Origin: Pseudobacter ginsenosidimutans
Lineage (GTDB): Bacteria; Bacteroidota; Bacteroidia; Chitinophagales; Chitinophagaceae
Assembly: GCF_007970185.1 (NCBI RefSeq)
Contig: NZ_CP042431.1
Location: 7,361,342-7,425,341, forward strand
Length of the DNA stretch: 64,000 nt
Reading direction: 5' to 3'
The notes beneath the pieces were generated by a model, which saw nothing but the letters and a program-made list of their open reading frames with translations, was not told the origin of the DNA and ran no database searches. Shown here one piece after another: positions 49,614 to 58,283 of the stretch (the stretch's first letter is position 1; every line of letters begins with the position of its first letter). Made by a program: the position numbers and the translations under genes.

Positions 49614-50686
49614 AATGATACCACCGGTCTTGAAAAGACCTGAATTATGTCTGTTAGAATTTGTTCTGTGTAAACCGATTCCGCCATCAGCAGCCTGGGT
49701 GCAGGCAATCCTGTTCCTGCTGTGAGGGCTGTGTTGGTGATCACACGGGCCTCGTCCCAATATCCTGAATCGATGAAGGATTGCAGCAAAACTGCGCCGC
49801 CTTCCACCAGCACACTGTTGATCCGAAGCTGGTGCAAACACTTCAATATCTGTGGCACCAGTTCTTTTTTCCTGTCGATCTGTATGTACTGAATTCCATT
49901 TTTTTCTCCCTGTCTGATGGCATTGATCACGATGGTCTTTGAACCATCGTTGAACAATTGCAGGGTTTTCGGCAATCGAAGATCTATGTCTACCACCAGC
50001 CGGATGGGATCAGGCCCATTCCAGTAGCGCGTATTCAGTTGAGGATCGTCCTGCATGGCAGTATTGGTGCCCACCAGGATCGCCGCTTCTTCGGAGCGCC
50101 AGCGATGCACAAATCGATTGGTGAGCGCATTGCTGATCAAAAGACGTTCCCCGGGAATGCCGGCAATGAATCCATCAGCTGTTTGCGCCCATTTCAAAAT
50201 CACATAAGGGCGATAAGCCGTATGATATGTAAAGAATCTTTTGTTGAGTTCCTTTGCATCCTCCTCACAAATTCCCAGGATCACATCGATGCCAGCTGCA
50301 CGCATTTTTTCTATGCCCTTGCCATCCACTTCAGGAAAGGGATCACGGCAGCCGACCACTACCAAAGGAATTTTATGACGAATCAGCAAATCTGCACAGG
50401 GCGGCGTTTTGCCATAATGCGCACAAGGCTCCAGGCTCACATACATCACGGACTGACTGATCAGGGCTTTGTCTGTTTCAGACACTGCATTGATGCAATT
50501 CACTTCTGCATGCGGCCCTCCATATTGCTGATGGTACCCTTCTCCGATGATCCTTCCATTATGCACCAACACCGCGCCCACCAGGGGATTGGGTGCAACA
50601 TGCCCTGCTCCCAGAACGGCCAGTTCAAGGCAGCGCTGCATGAAGCGCTCATGCACCATTATGGATGGATCGGCGATGTTCAGCAT
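49610..50686 (-). CDS. ribD: Bifunctional riboflavin deaminase/reductase RibD
   Basis: About 358 residues. The N-terminal zinc deaminase shows GPHAEVNCI and PCAHYGKTPPCADLL (His, Cys, Cys). The C-terminal reductase domain (about 155-358) has LKWAQTADGFIAG and LVEGGAVLLQSFI. It carries out the second and third steps of riboflavin synthesis. MLNIADPSI at 50686 is taken as the start; MVHERFMQR at 50659 is possible. It is divergent from prmC and coupled to the YigZ gene. Confidence 0.93.
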   Translation of the reverse strand: MLNIADPSIMVHERFMQRCLELAVLGAGHVAPNPLVGAVLVHNGRIIGEGYHQQYGGPHAEVNCINAVSETDKALISQSVMYVSLEPCAHYGKTPPCADLLIRHKIPLVVVGCRDPFPEVDGKGIEKMRAAGIDVILGICEEDAKELNKRFFTYHTAYRPYVILKWAQTADGFIAGIPGERLLISNALTNRFVHRWRSEEAAILVGTNTAMQDDPQLNTRYWNGPDPIRLVVDIDLRLPKTLQLFNDGSKTIVINAIRQGEKNGIQYIQIDRKKELVPQILKCLHQLRINSVLVEGGAVLLQSFIDSGYWDEARVITNTALTAGTGLPAPRLLMAESVYTEQILTDIIQVFSRPVVSL

Positions 50687-50720
50687 TAGAAAAACTAAGG
50701 GGATGATTGGATAACGCCTG

Positions 50721-50728
50721 CAAATATA
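50721..50728 (-). promoter_or_regulatory. -7 box of the ribD promoter
   Basis: TATATTTG on the minus strand, 34 bp before the chosen ribD start. Confidence 0.55.
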
Positions 50729-50749
50729 ACGGTTTCCCGCGGCACACCT

Positions 50750-50757
50750 TAACTTTG
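50750..50757 (+). promoter_or_regulatory. -7 box directly before prmC
   Basis: TAACTTTG ends four bases before the prmC ATG, which implies a leaderless or nearly leaderless transcript. Confidence 0.5.
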
Positions 50758-50761
50758 CGCC

Positions 50762-51625
50762 ATGACCATCCAGGATGCCAGAGCATATCTCCAATTACAA
50801 CTCGCTGCTGTATACGAAAACAGGGAAGCCGCCAATATCGCCGATTGGGTATTGGAAAGCCTTACAGGACTAAGCAGGAGCGCAAGACTGGTTCGCCAGC
50901 AGGAGCATCTGACTACGGATCAGAAGGCTTTATTCGATCAGCATCTCCCGGACCTCCTCCGCCATCGCCCCGTTCAATATGTGCTGGGAGAATCCTGGTT
51001 CCATGGCTTACGTTTCCATGTAAACGAAAATGTTCTGATCCCCCGCCCTGAAACAGAAGAACTGGTGGACTGGATCATCAATGAACACCAGCACCAGCAA
51101 CTACTACGCATACTCGATATAGGCACAGGCAGCGGCTGTATTCCCATCGCCCTGAAAAAAGCATTGCCGCAGGCTACCGTATACAGTTGCGATGTGAGCG
51201 CAGGCGCACTGGAAGTGGCAAGGAAAAATGCCGCTGATCTTGAAGCGGAAATTCATTTCATCCAACAAAATATCTTAGACGATTCACTTTGGGAGCAACT
51301 GCCTGAAGTGGATCTCATCGTTTCCAATCCTCCCTATATTCCTGAACACAACAAGGAGAGCATGCATGCCAATGTGCTGGAACATGAACCACACCTCGCT
51401 TTGTTTGTGAGCAATAATGATCCGCTCACCTTTTACAGGGCTATTGCAGAATTATCCGGAAAAAAACTGAAAGAAGACGGAGATGTGTATGCAGAGATCC
51501 ATGAAGACCTGGGGGCCGCCACCCTGGCGCTCTTTCAGGAGAAAGGATTCGGCAGGGTGACGCTCAGGCGTGATATGCAGGAAAAAGATAGAATGATAAA
51601 AGCGGCAGGGCTTACTTCACGTTAG
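50762..51625 (+). CDS. prmC: Release factor glutamine methyltransferase PrmC
   Basis: A 287-residue SAM-dependent enzyme that methylates the Gln of the GGQ motif in peptide release factors. An N-terminal helical domain (about 1-75) precedes RHRPVQYVLGESWFHGL, the SAM motif ILDIGTGSGCIPIAL (about 117-131) and the catalytic NPPYIPE. Its 3' end overlaps the convergent exbD-like gene by 14 bp. Confidence 0.94.
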   Translation: MTIQDARAYLQLQLAAVYENREAANIADWVLESLTGLSRSARLVRQQEHLTTDQKALFDQHLPDLLRHRPVQYVLGESWFHGLRFHVNENVLIPRPETEELVDWIINEHQHQQLLRILDIGTGSGCIPIALKKALPQATVYSCDVSAGALEVARKNAADLEAEIHFIQQNILDDSLWEQLPEVDLIVSNPPYIPEHNKESMHANVLEHEPHLALFVSNNDPLTFYRAIAELSGKKLKEDGDVYAEIHEDLGAATLALFQEKGFGRVTLRRDMQEKDRMIKAAGLTSR

Positions 51626-52010
51626 CCACTGTTTTGGCGCCGGCCCTGGTGGCCAGTCGCATAATGCGGAACACTTCCCCGAAATAAGCAGATGTATCGG
51701 CATTGATCACCACTACGGGTGTATCCACATGCGTCTTGAACTTCAGGATCTCGGCCTTCACCATGGTATCTATCAGCATGGGATCGATCAGTTTGGTGCC
51801 CAGGTAATAATTCTGGTTCTTATCGATACTAACCGTGATATGTTGCTTGGCCTTGGTGTCCTTGGTGCCTTTCGGATTATTTACCTTAACGATATTCGGA
51901 TTGGCGATAGTAGAAACGATCAGGAAGAAGAAAAGGAGGATGAACAGGATATCGTTGAGCGCTCCTGCATGTAACTCCTGGTGTGATCGTAATCTTCTTC
52001 TTAAATTCAT
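51612..52010 (-). CDS. exbD: ExbD/TolR-type biopolymer transport protein
   Basis: A 132-residue protein with one N-terminal membrane helix containing the conserved Asp (GALNDILFILLFFFLI, D20) needed for proton movement, and a periplasmic domain. With the ExbB-like protein upstream (33 bp) it forms a proton-driven motor for TonB or Tol-type machinery. No tonB gene is adjacent. Confidence 0.88.
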   Translation of the reverse strand: MNLRRRLRSHQELHAGALNDILFILLFFFLIVSTIANPNIVKVNNPKGTKDTKAKQHITVSIDKNQNYYLGTKLIDPMLIDTMVKAEILKFKTHVDTPVVVINADTSAYFGEVFRIMRLATRAGAKTVANVK

Positions 52011-52043
52011 GAGCTGTTGTTTTTGCTGTCAGCAGTAGTGCGT

Positions 52044-52742
52044 TTATCGCGTGGGCTCCTGCAAAATATCGATGAACTCTGAGCTGGCGGCTTCCATCCT
52101 GTTCACATTCTTGTCGATCTGTGCATTCAGGAAATTATAACCAACATAGGCCAGCAGACCAATGATCAGACCGGAAGCGGAAGTGATCATCTTGGTGTAG
52201 ATACCACCTGCAATCTGTGCAGGCGTGAAATCACCGGAGGCATTGATATTGTAGAACAACTGCAACATACCGAAGATGGTTCCGAGGAACCCGAACATCG
52301 GTGCGATACCGTAAACGAGTGATAGTACAGAAAGGTTCTTCTCCATTTTGTATACTTCCAGCTTGCCCACATTTTCCATGCTCTTCTCGATGGCGTCGAT
52401 GGGTTTGCCGATGCGCTGCAATCCTTTATCGATCATACGCGCCACTGGATTGGCGGTGTTCCTGGCCAATGCACGAGCAGACTGCACATTGCCGCTCAGG
52501 ATATTGTCGCGGATGATGTTCATGAAGTTGGGATCGAGATGGCTTGATTTGCGAATGGAGAGCCATCTTTCAAAAAAGAAGAACACAGCCAGAACAAACA
52601 AAGCAGCGAGTGGGATCATCAGCGGACCGCCCCTGGTGAGCATGTCCATCACATTCATTGACTGTTGAGAAGCATCGGTTACCGCTCCTACGGTCTGTTT
52701 CACCGTATCAGTAGCGCCAATCTGTAAAAAGAACCAGTTCAT
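52044..52742 (-). CDS. exbB: ExbB/TolQ/MotA-type proton channel protein
   Basis: A 232-residue inner-membrane protein with three helices (MIPLAALFVLAVFFFF; YGIAPMFGFLGTIFGML; ASGLIIGLLAYVGYNF). The ExbB signature GIAPMFGFLGTIFGM and the Thr-containing final helix are present. It pairs with the ExbD-like protein. A TACATTTA near-box (52761-52768) lies 18 bp upstream on its strand. Confidence 0.9.
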   Translation of the reverse strand: MNWFFLQIGATDTVKQTVGAVTDASQQSMNVMDMLTRGGPLMIPLAALFVLAVFFFFERWLSIRKSSHLDPNFMNIIRDNILSGNVQSARALARNTANPVARMIDKGLQRIGKPIDAIEKSMENVGKLEVYKMEKNLSVLSLVYGIAPMFGFLGTIFGMLQLFYNINASGDFTPAQIAGGIYTKMITSASGLIIGLLAYVGYNFLNAQIDKNVNRMEAASSEFIDILQEPTR

Positions 52743-52829
52743 CCAGTTTTGTTTAAGTTGTAAATGTAAACAAATGCGTGCCTAAAACGATTGCACCCGT
52801 TTATATATTTCTTAAAAGATTGTTATGAT

Positions 52830-53762
52830 CTACCTGTCAGATCCGCCTTTCATTTGAAGCATACCCATGATCTGCCCCATTGTTTTTTGCATGCCTTCAC
52901 TGCTGCCATCGAGGAAAATGATATTACCCTTGCCCACTTCTGCAAAATTCTTGATGGCTTCGGTCCACATACTGAAGAGGATCACATTGGTATCGAGATT
53001 TGCCTGCTTCATTTGTTCAGCAGCCTGACTCATACCTTTGGCCACTTCTTCGCGGAAGAGTGCCACACCCTGACCACGCAATTGTGCTGCCTGCCTTTCC
53101 GCTTCTGCAGCGATCTTGATGGCATTGCCTTCTGCTTCCGCAGATTTCGTTTTGGTGATCAGCAATGCCTGTCCTTCATTCTCTGCAGCAGCTTTCAGGT
53201 TATTACTGGCCACTACTTTGCTCATGGAGTCCAGGATCACTTTATCGAAAGTGATATCGTTGATCTGCAGGTCCAGCAGGTGATAGCCCCAGGTTTCCAG
53301 CAGTACATCGATCTGTTCCTTTACATATTCAACGATCTCTTTGCGCAGTCCGAGGATCTCCGCCTGCCTCTTCGTAGCCACAAAAGAACGGATGGTGCCT
53401 TCGATAGTACGTGTAAGCGCCTGCATCAGATCACGCTCACTGAGGAATTTGAATGCTACTTTCTTTATGGTTTCTTCATCATCGTTCTGCACAGCATACA
53501 AAAGCATACTCTTGAAATATACGTTGGCCTGGTCTGCAGTCACTGCCTGGAATTCCATTTCAACAGAGCGGTTCTGCACACTTACCCTGCGGTTGATCTG
53601 TTCGATGAATGGGATCAGGAACCTTAAACCTGGTCTGATCACACGTTGATATCTACCGAACATGGTGATCACGCCAACATATCCCTGGTTGATCGTTTTC
53701 AATCCGGCAAAGAGTATCAGCAGGATTACCAGAACATACCAGTATTGTGTGATTTGATGCAT
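52830..53762 (-). CDS. SPFH/band-7 (stomatin-like) membrane protein
   Basis: A 310-residue protein with an N-terminal membrane helix (YWYVLVILLILFAGL), an SPFH domain (about 25-190, INQGYVGVITMFGRYQRVIR and GLRFLIPFIEQINRRV) and an Ala/Glu-rich coiled coil (AEAEGNAIKIAAEAERQAAQ), then NVILFSMWTEAIKNFAE. It belongs with stomatin/YbbK-type scaffold proteins of membrane microdomains. No NfeD partner lies beside it. The start at MHQITQYW is set by the membrane helix; the frame is open 25 codons further. Confidence 0.88.
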   Translation of the reverse strand: MHQITQYWYVLVILLILFAGLKTINQGYVGVITMFGRYQRVIRPGLRFLIPFIEQINRRVSVQNRSVEMEFQAVTADQANVYFKSMLLYAVQNDDEETIKKVAFKFLSERDLMQALTRTIEGTIRSFVATKRQAEILGLRKEIVEYVKEQIDVLLETWGYHLLDLQINDITFDKVILDSMSKVVASNNLKAAAENEGQALLITKTKSAEAEGNAIKIAAEAERQAAQLRGQGVALFREEVAKGMSQAAEQMKQANLDTNVILFSMWTEAIKNFAEVGKGNIIFLDGSSEGMQKTMGQIMGMLQMKGGSDR

Positions 53763-53818
53763 AAAGGAAAAATTTGTGCCAAAATACATTTTTTTGATCA
53801 GAGAAAAGAGCGGGTGGG

Positions 53819-53826
53819 TATCTTTG
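53819..53826 (+). promoter_or_regulatory. -7 box of the ypdA promoter
   Basis: TATCTTTG with TTTG at 53793-53796 (22-bp spacing), 19 bp before the ATG. Confidence 0.55.
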
Positions 53827-53845
53827 GAATAACTCAAGCGCGGCT

Positions 53846-54820
53846 ATGGAGAATCAGTTTGACCTCATTATCGTTGGCGGAGGCCCTATCGGGCTGGCCT
53901 GTGCACTGGAAGCGGCAAAAGCAGGACTGAGCTATGTGATACTCGAAAAGGGATGCCTGGTGAATTCACTCTATCATTATCCCAGTAATATGACCTTCTT
54001 TTCCACTTCGGAGAAGATCGAGATCGGAGGCATTCCCTTCGTTTCCAACAATGTAAAGCCCACCAGGCCGGAAGCGCTGGAGTATTACCGCCGTGTAGCC
54101 ACCAGCAACCAGGTGCACATCCAGCTCCAGGAAAAAGTAACAGGTATCCGCCAAATCAGCAACGGTTATGCGGTAGCCACCAGCAAGAACAGTTACAGCT
54201 CCAGTTATGTCATACTCGCAACAGGCTTCTATGATATTCCCGTTCTGATGCATGTTCCGGGAGAAGAGCTTCCCAAAGTAACGCATTACTACAAAGACCC
54301 GCATTTCTATGCCATGCAACGCGTGGTAGTAGTGGGCGCCAACAACTCTGCCGTGGATGCCGCGCTGGAAACTTATCGAAAAGGAGCAGCAGTAACGATG
54401 GTGATACGCGAGAACAGTATCGGCAAACGCGTGAAATACTGGGTGAAACCTGATATCGAGAACCGGATTAAAGAAGGCAGCGTCAACGCCTTCTTCAACT
54501 CCTCCGTAAAAGAAATAAGAGAGACAACAGTAGATATTCAAACACCGGACGGTGTGGTCACCATTCAAAATGATTATGTGATCGCTATGACGGGCTACCA
54601 GCCAGACTTCCAGCTATTGCAGCAGTCAGGGATAAGATTATCCGAAGATGCCGTCCGGCAACCTGATTACAACCCAAACACGATGGAGTCGAATATGCCG
54701 GGCATCTATCTGGCCGGTGTAGTATGCGGAGGCATGAACACACATGTATGGTTCATCGAGAATTCGCGTGTGCATGCCAGTAAGATCATCGATGCAATAA
54801 AAGAGAAAGCAGTCTCCTAA
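53846..54820 (+). CDS. ypdA: YpdA-type flavin disulfide reductase
   Basis: A 324-residue FAD/NADPH two-dinucleotide-fold protein. The FAD motif is VGGGPIGLACALEAAKAGL (11-29) and the NADPH motif VVGANNSAVDAALETY (about 157-172). Between them there is no redox CxxC, as in YpdA bacillithiol-disulfide reductases. It probably keeps a low-molecular-weight thiol reduced in the cytoplasm. Its stop overlaps the convergent pepT stop by 4 bp. Confidence 0.88.
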   Translation: MENQFDLIIVGGGPIGLACALEAAKAGLSYVILEKGCLVNSLYHYPSNMTFFSTSEKIEIGGIPFVSNNVKPTRPEALEYYRRVATSNQVHIQLQEKVTGIRQISNGYAVATSKNSYSSSYVILATGFYDIPVLMHVPGEELPKVTHYYKDPHFYAMQRVVVVGANNSAVDAALETYRKGAAVTMVIRENSIGKRVKYWVKPDIENRIKEGSVNAFFNSSVKEIRETTVDIQTPDGVVTIQNDYVIAMTGYQPDFQLLQQSGIRLSEDAVRQPDYNPNTMESNMPGIYLAGVVCGGMNTHVWFIENSRVHASKIIDAIKEKAVS

Positions 54821-56073
54821 GCAATACTCCCTTTTTCTTCCCAGATCGCGGCCAGGTGCACAGTCATTTCCACAGCTTTCTCCATATCCTGCACACTTAC
54901 ATATTCATGCTTGCCATGAAAAGCCATTTCACCAGTGAAAAGATTCGGGCAGGGCAGTCCCATGAAGCTCAGCCTGGAACCGTCTGTGCCGCCGCGGGCG
55001 CTGCTGGCAATCACTTCCATGCCTGCACGCTCAACAGCTTCCTTCGCAAATGCTGCCACCTGCGGATACTGGTCCAGCACTTCTTTCATGTTACGGTATT
55101 GCTCCCGCACCTGTACATCTACACGAGCGCCAGGAAAGATTTTCAACGCATCATTCGCTTTATCGCGGAGATAATCAGCATAGGCAGTGAGCTTGCCTGT
55201 AACGAAATCGCGGAGAATGAATTCCACCGTCACTTTCTCACCGATACCTTCTATATGCACGGGATGCACAAAGCCATATCGGCCATCGGTGGTTTCAGGG
55301 CTCAGCTCATCCTTGGGTAAGGAATCGATAAAGGCAGAAGCCACTTTGATGGCATTCACCAGCTTGTCTTTACCATAACCCGGATGCGCACTCACGCCGT
55401 AGAAAGTAAATGTGATGGCATCTGCGGAAAAGGTTTCATCCTCCACCACACCACGTTCACCTGCATCCAGCGTATAACCGAATTCTGCGCCGAGCTGTTC
55501 CATATTCACATGATCCACGCCCCTGCCGATCTCTTCATCAGTGGTGAAGAGAATACGGATAGCACCGTGTTTCACTTCGGGATGGGTGATAAGGTAATTG
55601 GCCATATCCATGATCACGGCCACGCCGGCCTTATCATCTGCTCCCAGCAAAGTAGTGCCTGACGCGGTGATGATGTCTTCCCCGATCTTTTTAGAAAGAT
55701 AGGGATGTTCCCTGGTGGTGATCACCTGCGTGGGATCATCGGGCAGCACGATGTCTGCACCTGAATAATTCTCATGAACGATGGGCTTCACCCCTGCTCC
55801 GGTGCAATCCGGCGCCGTGTCTACATGCGAACAGAAGCAGATCACGGGCACCTTTTTCTCGGAATTGGAAGGAATGGTGGCGTATACATAACCGTGGAGA
55901 TCCACCGAAGCATCAGCAATGCCCATGGCCTGGAGCTCCTTTGCCAGCAGGCGGCTCAGGGTAAACTGCTTTTCGGTGCTGGGAGATGTTTTGGAATGCG
56001 GATCGCTCTGGGTGTCGATCGTCACATAACGCAGAAATTTTTCCCTCACAGTAAATGAATACTTATCGAACAT
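54817..56073 (-). CDS. pepT: Peptidase T (tripeptide aminopeptidase)
   Basis: A 418-residue M20B zinc peptidase. Metal ligands are visible in ICFCSHVDTAPD (His), LLGADDKAGVAVIMD (bridging Asp), LFTTDEEIGRGVD (Glu pair), YTLDAGERG (Asp) and the late His in AFHGKHEYVSV. It removes N-terminal residues from tripeptides in the cytoplasm. Length agrees with the family. Confidence 0.95.
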   Translation of the reverse strand: MFDKYSFTVREKFLRYVTIDTQSDPHSKTSPSTEKQFTLSRLLAKELQAMGIADASVDLHGYVYATIPSNSEKKVPVICFCSHVDTAPDCTGAGVKPIVHENYSGADIVLPDDPTQVITTREHPYLSKKIGEDIITASGTTLLGADDKAGVAVIMDMANYLITHPEVKHGAIRILFTTDEEIGRGVDHVNMEQLGAEFGYTLDAGERGVVEDETFSADAITFTFYGVSAHPGYGKDKLVNAIKVASAFIDSLPKDELSPETTDGRYGFVHPVHIEGIGEKVTVEFILRDFVTGKLTAYADYLRDKANDALKIFPGARVDVQVREQYRNMKEVLDQYPQVAAFAKEAVERAGMEVIASSARGGTDGSRLSFMGLPCPNLFTGEMAFHGKHEYVSVQDMEKAVEMTVHLAAIWEEKGSIA

Positions 56074-56080
56074 GGAATTG

Positions 56081-56088
56081 TATTTTTG
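56081..56088 (+). promoter_or_regulatory. -7 box of the CPBP protease gene
   Basis: TATTTTTG, exact TAnnTTTG, 23 bp before the ATG at 56112. This disfavours the earlier in-frame ATG at 56055, which overlaps pepT. Confidence 0.5.
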
Positions 56089-56111
56089 GCAAGATATATA
56101 ATTACCTACAG

Positions 56112-56960
56112 ATGATGGAACGATTACCAGCTATTCCCAACGGTTGGGTCAGGGTTACAGTTTTTCTCCTGTCATATATTTTCTGCGTGGTGCTGCTGGG
56201 CGTACTGCTGGCAACATTGGTGATTACCGGCCGGGTGAACCTGCAGCTGACACCTGCCACCATGCTGCAGCTGGTAGCCATCACTTCTTTGGTAAGTCTC
56301 TTCCTGGTGGCGGTGTTCAGGATCTATGCAGACAGGCGTTCAATACAAAGCCTGGGACTAACGCCCTTCAGTAAAGACGGCTGGGTGGGGCTTCTGTTGT
56401 CCATCGCGATGCTCGGTTGCGGATCACTGTTATTATACGCCAATGGCAATCTGCACTGGGCAGATTATTCCTTCGATCCATATTATTTCTTCATCGGCCT
56501 TGGTCTGATGATCCTGGTGGCCTTCTCCGAAGAGCTGGTGTTCAGGGGCTATATATTAGGCAACCTCCTTGAAGTGAGTAAAAACAAATGGAATGCACTG
56601 GCGATTTCTGCCGTATTGTTTGCACTGGTGCATATGAGCAATGCGGGGATCAGCTTTGCAGCGATACTGAACCTTCTCCTGGCAGGATTTCTGCTGGGAT
56701 TGAATTATGTATATACCAGGAATTTATGGTTTTCCATCTTTTTTCATTTCGGATGGAATTTCCTGCAGGGACCTGTACTTGGCTATGAAGTAAGCGGGCT
56801 GGGCATTCCCGGCGTTCTACAGGTGGAGCTGAGTGGCAATCCATTGCTGACCGGTGATAAATTCGGATTTGAAGGATCGCTGATGGCAACATTCCTGTTA
56901 CTCACAGCGATCCTGCTGCTGTATCTTGCCTTTGAAAAAAGAAAATCAGCTGAAGCGTAG
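56112..56960 (+). CDS. CPBP-family intramembrane glutamic protease
   Basis: A 282-residue protein with about eight membrane helices. The three CPBP/ABI motifs are present: EELVFRGYI (EExxxR, about 151), LFALVHMSN (FxxxH, about 180) and FFHFGWNF (H..N). Such proteases cut membrane proteins or act as self-protection factors for peptides; no bacteriocin gene is near. It converges on the next gene. Confidence 0.9.
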   Translation: MMERLPAIPNGWVRVTVFLLSYIFCVVLLGVLLATLVITGRVNLQLTPATMLQLVAITSLVSLFLVAVFRIYADRRSIQSLGLTPFSKDGWVGLLLSIAMLGCGSLLLYANGNLHWADYSFDPYYFFIGLGLMILVAFSEELVFRGYILGNLLEVSKNKWNALAISAVLFALVHMSNAGISFAAILNLLLAGFLLGLNYVYTRNLWFSIFFHFGWNFLQGPVLGYEVSGLGIPGVLQVELSGNPLLTGDKFGFEGSLMATFLLLTAILLLYLAFEKRKSAEA

Positions 56961-56971
56961 ATTTCTTTCCA

Positions 56972-57589
56972 TTATTTCTTTTTTGGTGCAGGCTTTTTAG
57001 GCGTTGTGGATTTTGCGGCAGCGGCTGCTTCTGCCCTGGCTTTGGCTTCTGCTTCAGCAGCTTCCACATCGGCATACACGATCCTGTATTCAGGAATTGC
57101 CAGCGTGCCAAACACATCGGGAAAAATGTAAATGATGTTCTTCTCTGAATTCTGTCCTGCATCAACGAATGTCCAGGTTTCACCATCATCTTTCGACTGA
57201 CCTACCAGGTAGGAATAGATGCGGCATTTTCGTTCTTCCATCTGTGTATACCTGATCTTCTCCAGTACACATTGCCATTCATCCGTTCCCTTGTTCATGA
57301 GGGTGATCATGGATGTTTGCTCGGGTTTGTCCACGTCCTTATTGGGCTCATTGTGATAGTACATGGTTTTGAAATGCTCTTTATAAGCATCTTTACCACC
57401 GTAATATTTTACGGCCGAATAAGTGGTGAGATTGTGAAATGCTTCCCAGTTCTCGTAGAAGTAAGAACGCATCATGCTGTCTGCATAGAATTTTGCTTTC
57501 CTGGAAATAGAAGCCGTATCCTGGGAAAATGCGGCGAAAGAAATGAGGCAAATGCACAAAGAGATGCTCAGCTTTTTGAGGGCTTTCAT
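56972..57589 (-). CDS. Secreted protein of unknown function with Ala/Lys tail
   Basis: A 205-residue protein with signal peptide (1-24, LISFAAFSQ). The middle (about 30-165) looks like one compact domain (ADSMMRSYFYENWEAFHNLT; EWQCVLEKIRYTQMEERKCR), perhaps NTF2-like. The last 40 residues are low complexity (EAEAKARAEAAAAAK, then a PKKPAPKKK end). The start at MKALKKLS is set by the signal peptide. Function unknown. Confidence 0.7.
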   Translation of the reverse strand: MKALKKLSISLCICLISFAAFSQDTASISRKAKFYADSMMRSYFYENWEAFHNLTTYSAVKYYGGKDAYKEHFKTMYYHNEPNKDVDKPEQTSMITLMNKGTDEWQCVLEKIRYTQMEERKCRIYSYLVGQSKDDGETWTFVDAGQNSEKNIIYIFPDVFGTLAIPEYRIVYADVEAAEAEAKARAEAAAAAKSTTPKKPAPKKK

Positions 57590-57615
57590 AGGGATTAACT
57601 TTGCCGCCAAACTAT

Positions 57616-57649
57616 AAAAAAACCCGGTATTTGTCAATACCGGGTTTTT
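57616..57649. terminator. Bidirectional-looking terminator downstream of the FKBP gene
   Basis: AACCCGGTATT (57621-57631) and AATACCGGGTT (57636-57646) form a perfect 11-bp stem flanked by an A-run and a T-run. On the minus strand it ends the FKBP transcript. Confidence 0.85.
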
Positions 57650-57685
57650 ACTATGTTTTATTGCAGCATTCCACAACAGGAATGC

Positions 57686-58138
57686 TTAGGGCATAATGAT
57701 GCGGGAAGGGCTGTCAATAGCTACCAGCTCGATGTCGAACACGAGGTCCTGACCTGCGAGCGGATGGTTGGCATCCAGGGTAACAGTGTCTGCGCCAACA
57801 CCTGTGATCACTACAGGAATCACTTGTCCTGCTCCGTTAGTCATATTCAGGTGCATGCCTGGTTCGGGTTTCATATCGGGAGGGAAGTTAGCAATAGGGA
57901 ACTCAACGATCATTCCCGGGTCTTTCGGACCGTAAGCCTGTTCAACCGGAATATTGATAGTCTTCTTTTCACCGATGCTCATTCCTTCAACACCCTGGTC
58001 GAACCCGGCAATCACTGAGCCGGTGCCTACCTGGAATTCCAATGGCTCCCTGCCTTCAGAAGAATCGAAAGTGGTTCCATCAGTTAAACGACCATGATAA
58101 TGCACTTTTACAGTATCGCCGTTTTTAGCTTGTTGCAT
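57686..58138 (-). CDS. SlyD-like FKBP peptidyl-prolyl isomerase
   Basis: A 150-residue protein beginning AKNGDTVKVHYHGRLTDGTT with FDSSEGREPLEFQVG and VIAGFDQGVEGM, the FKBP active-site region of SlyD-type proteins, followed by the inserted IF chaperone domain (about 70-125). The His-rich metal-binding tail of E. coli SlyD is absent. It helps folding in the cytoplasm. Confidence 0.92.
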   Translation of the reverse strand: MQQAKNGDTVKVHYHGRLTDGTTFDSSEGREPLEFQVGTGSVIAGFDQGVEGMSIGEKKTINIPVEQAYGPKDPGMIVEFPIANFPPDMKPEPGMHLNMTNGAGQVIPVVITGVGADTVTLDANHPLAGQDLVFDIELVAIDSPSRIIMP

Positions 58139-58253
58139 AACAGTAAAGATTTTTAAGGTATAGGTACAAAGTAACAGGAATTATCCTGCCTTGCCAAATC
58201 GGAATTACAGGGCATTTCAGGCTCATGTTCGGGTTCCGGCCCGGAGTTTGGAC

Positions 58254-58261
58254 TATCTTTG
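58254..58261 (+). promoter_or_regulatory. -7 box of the namZ promoter
   Basis: TATCTTTG, exact TAnnTTTG, 22 bp before the ATG. Confidence 0.55.
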
Positions 58262-58283
58262 AGAACCTAAAAGAAGCCAAAGT

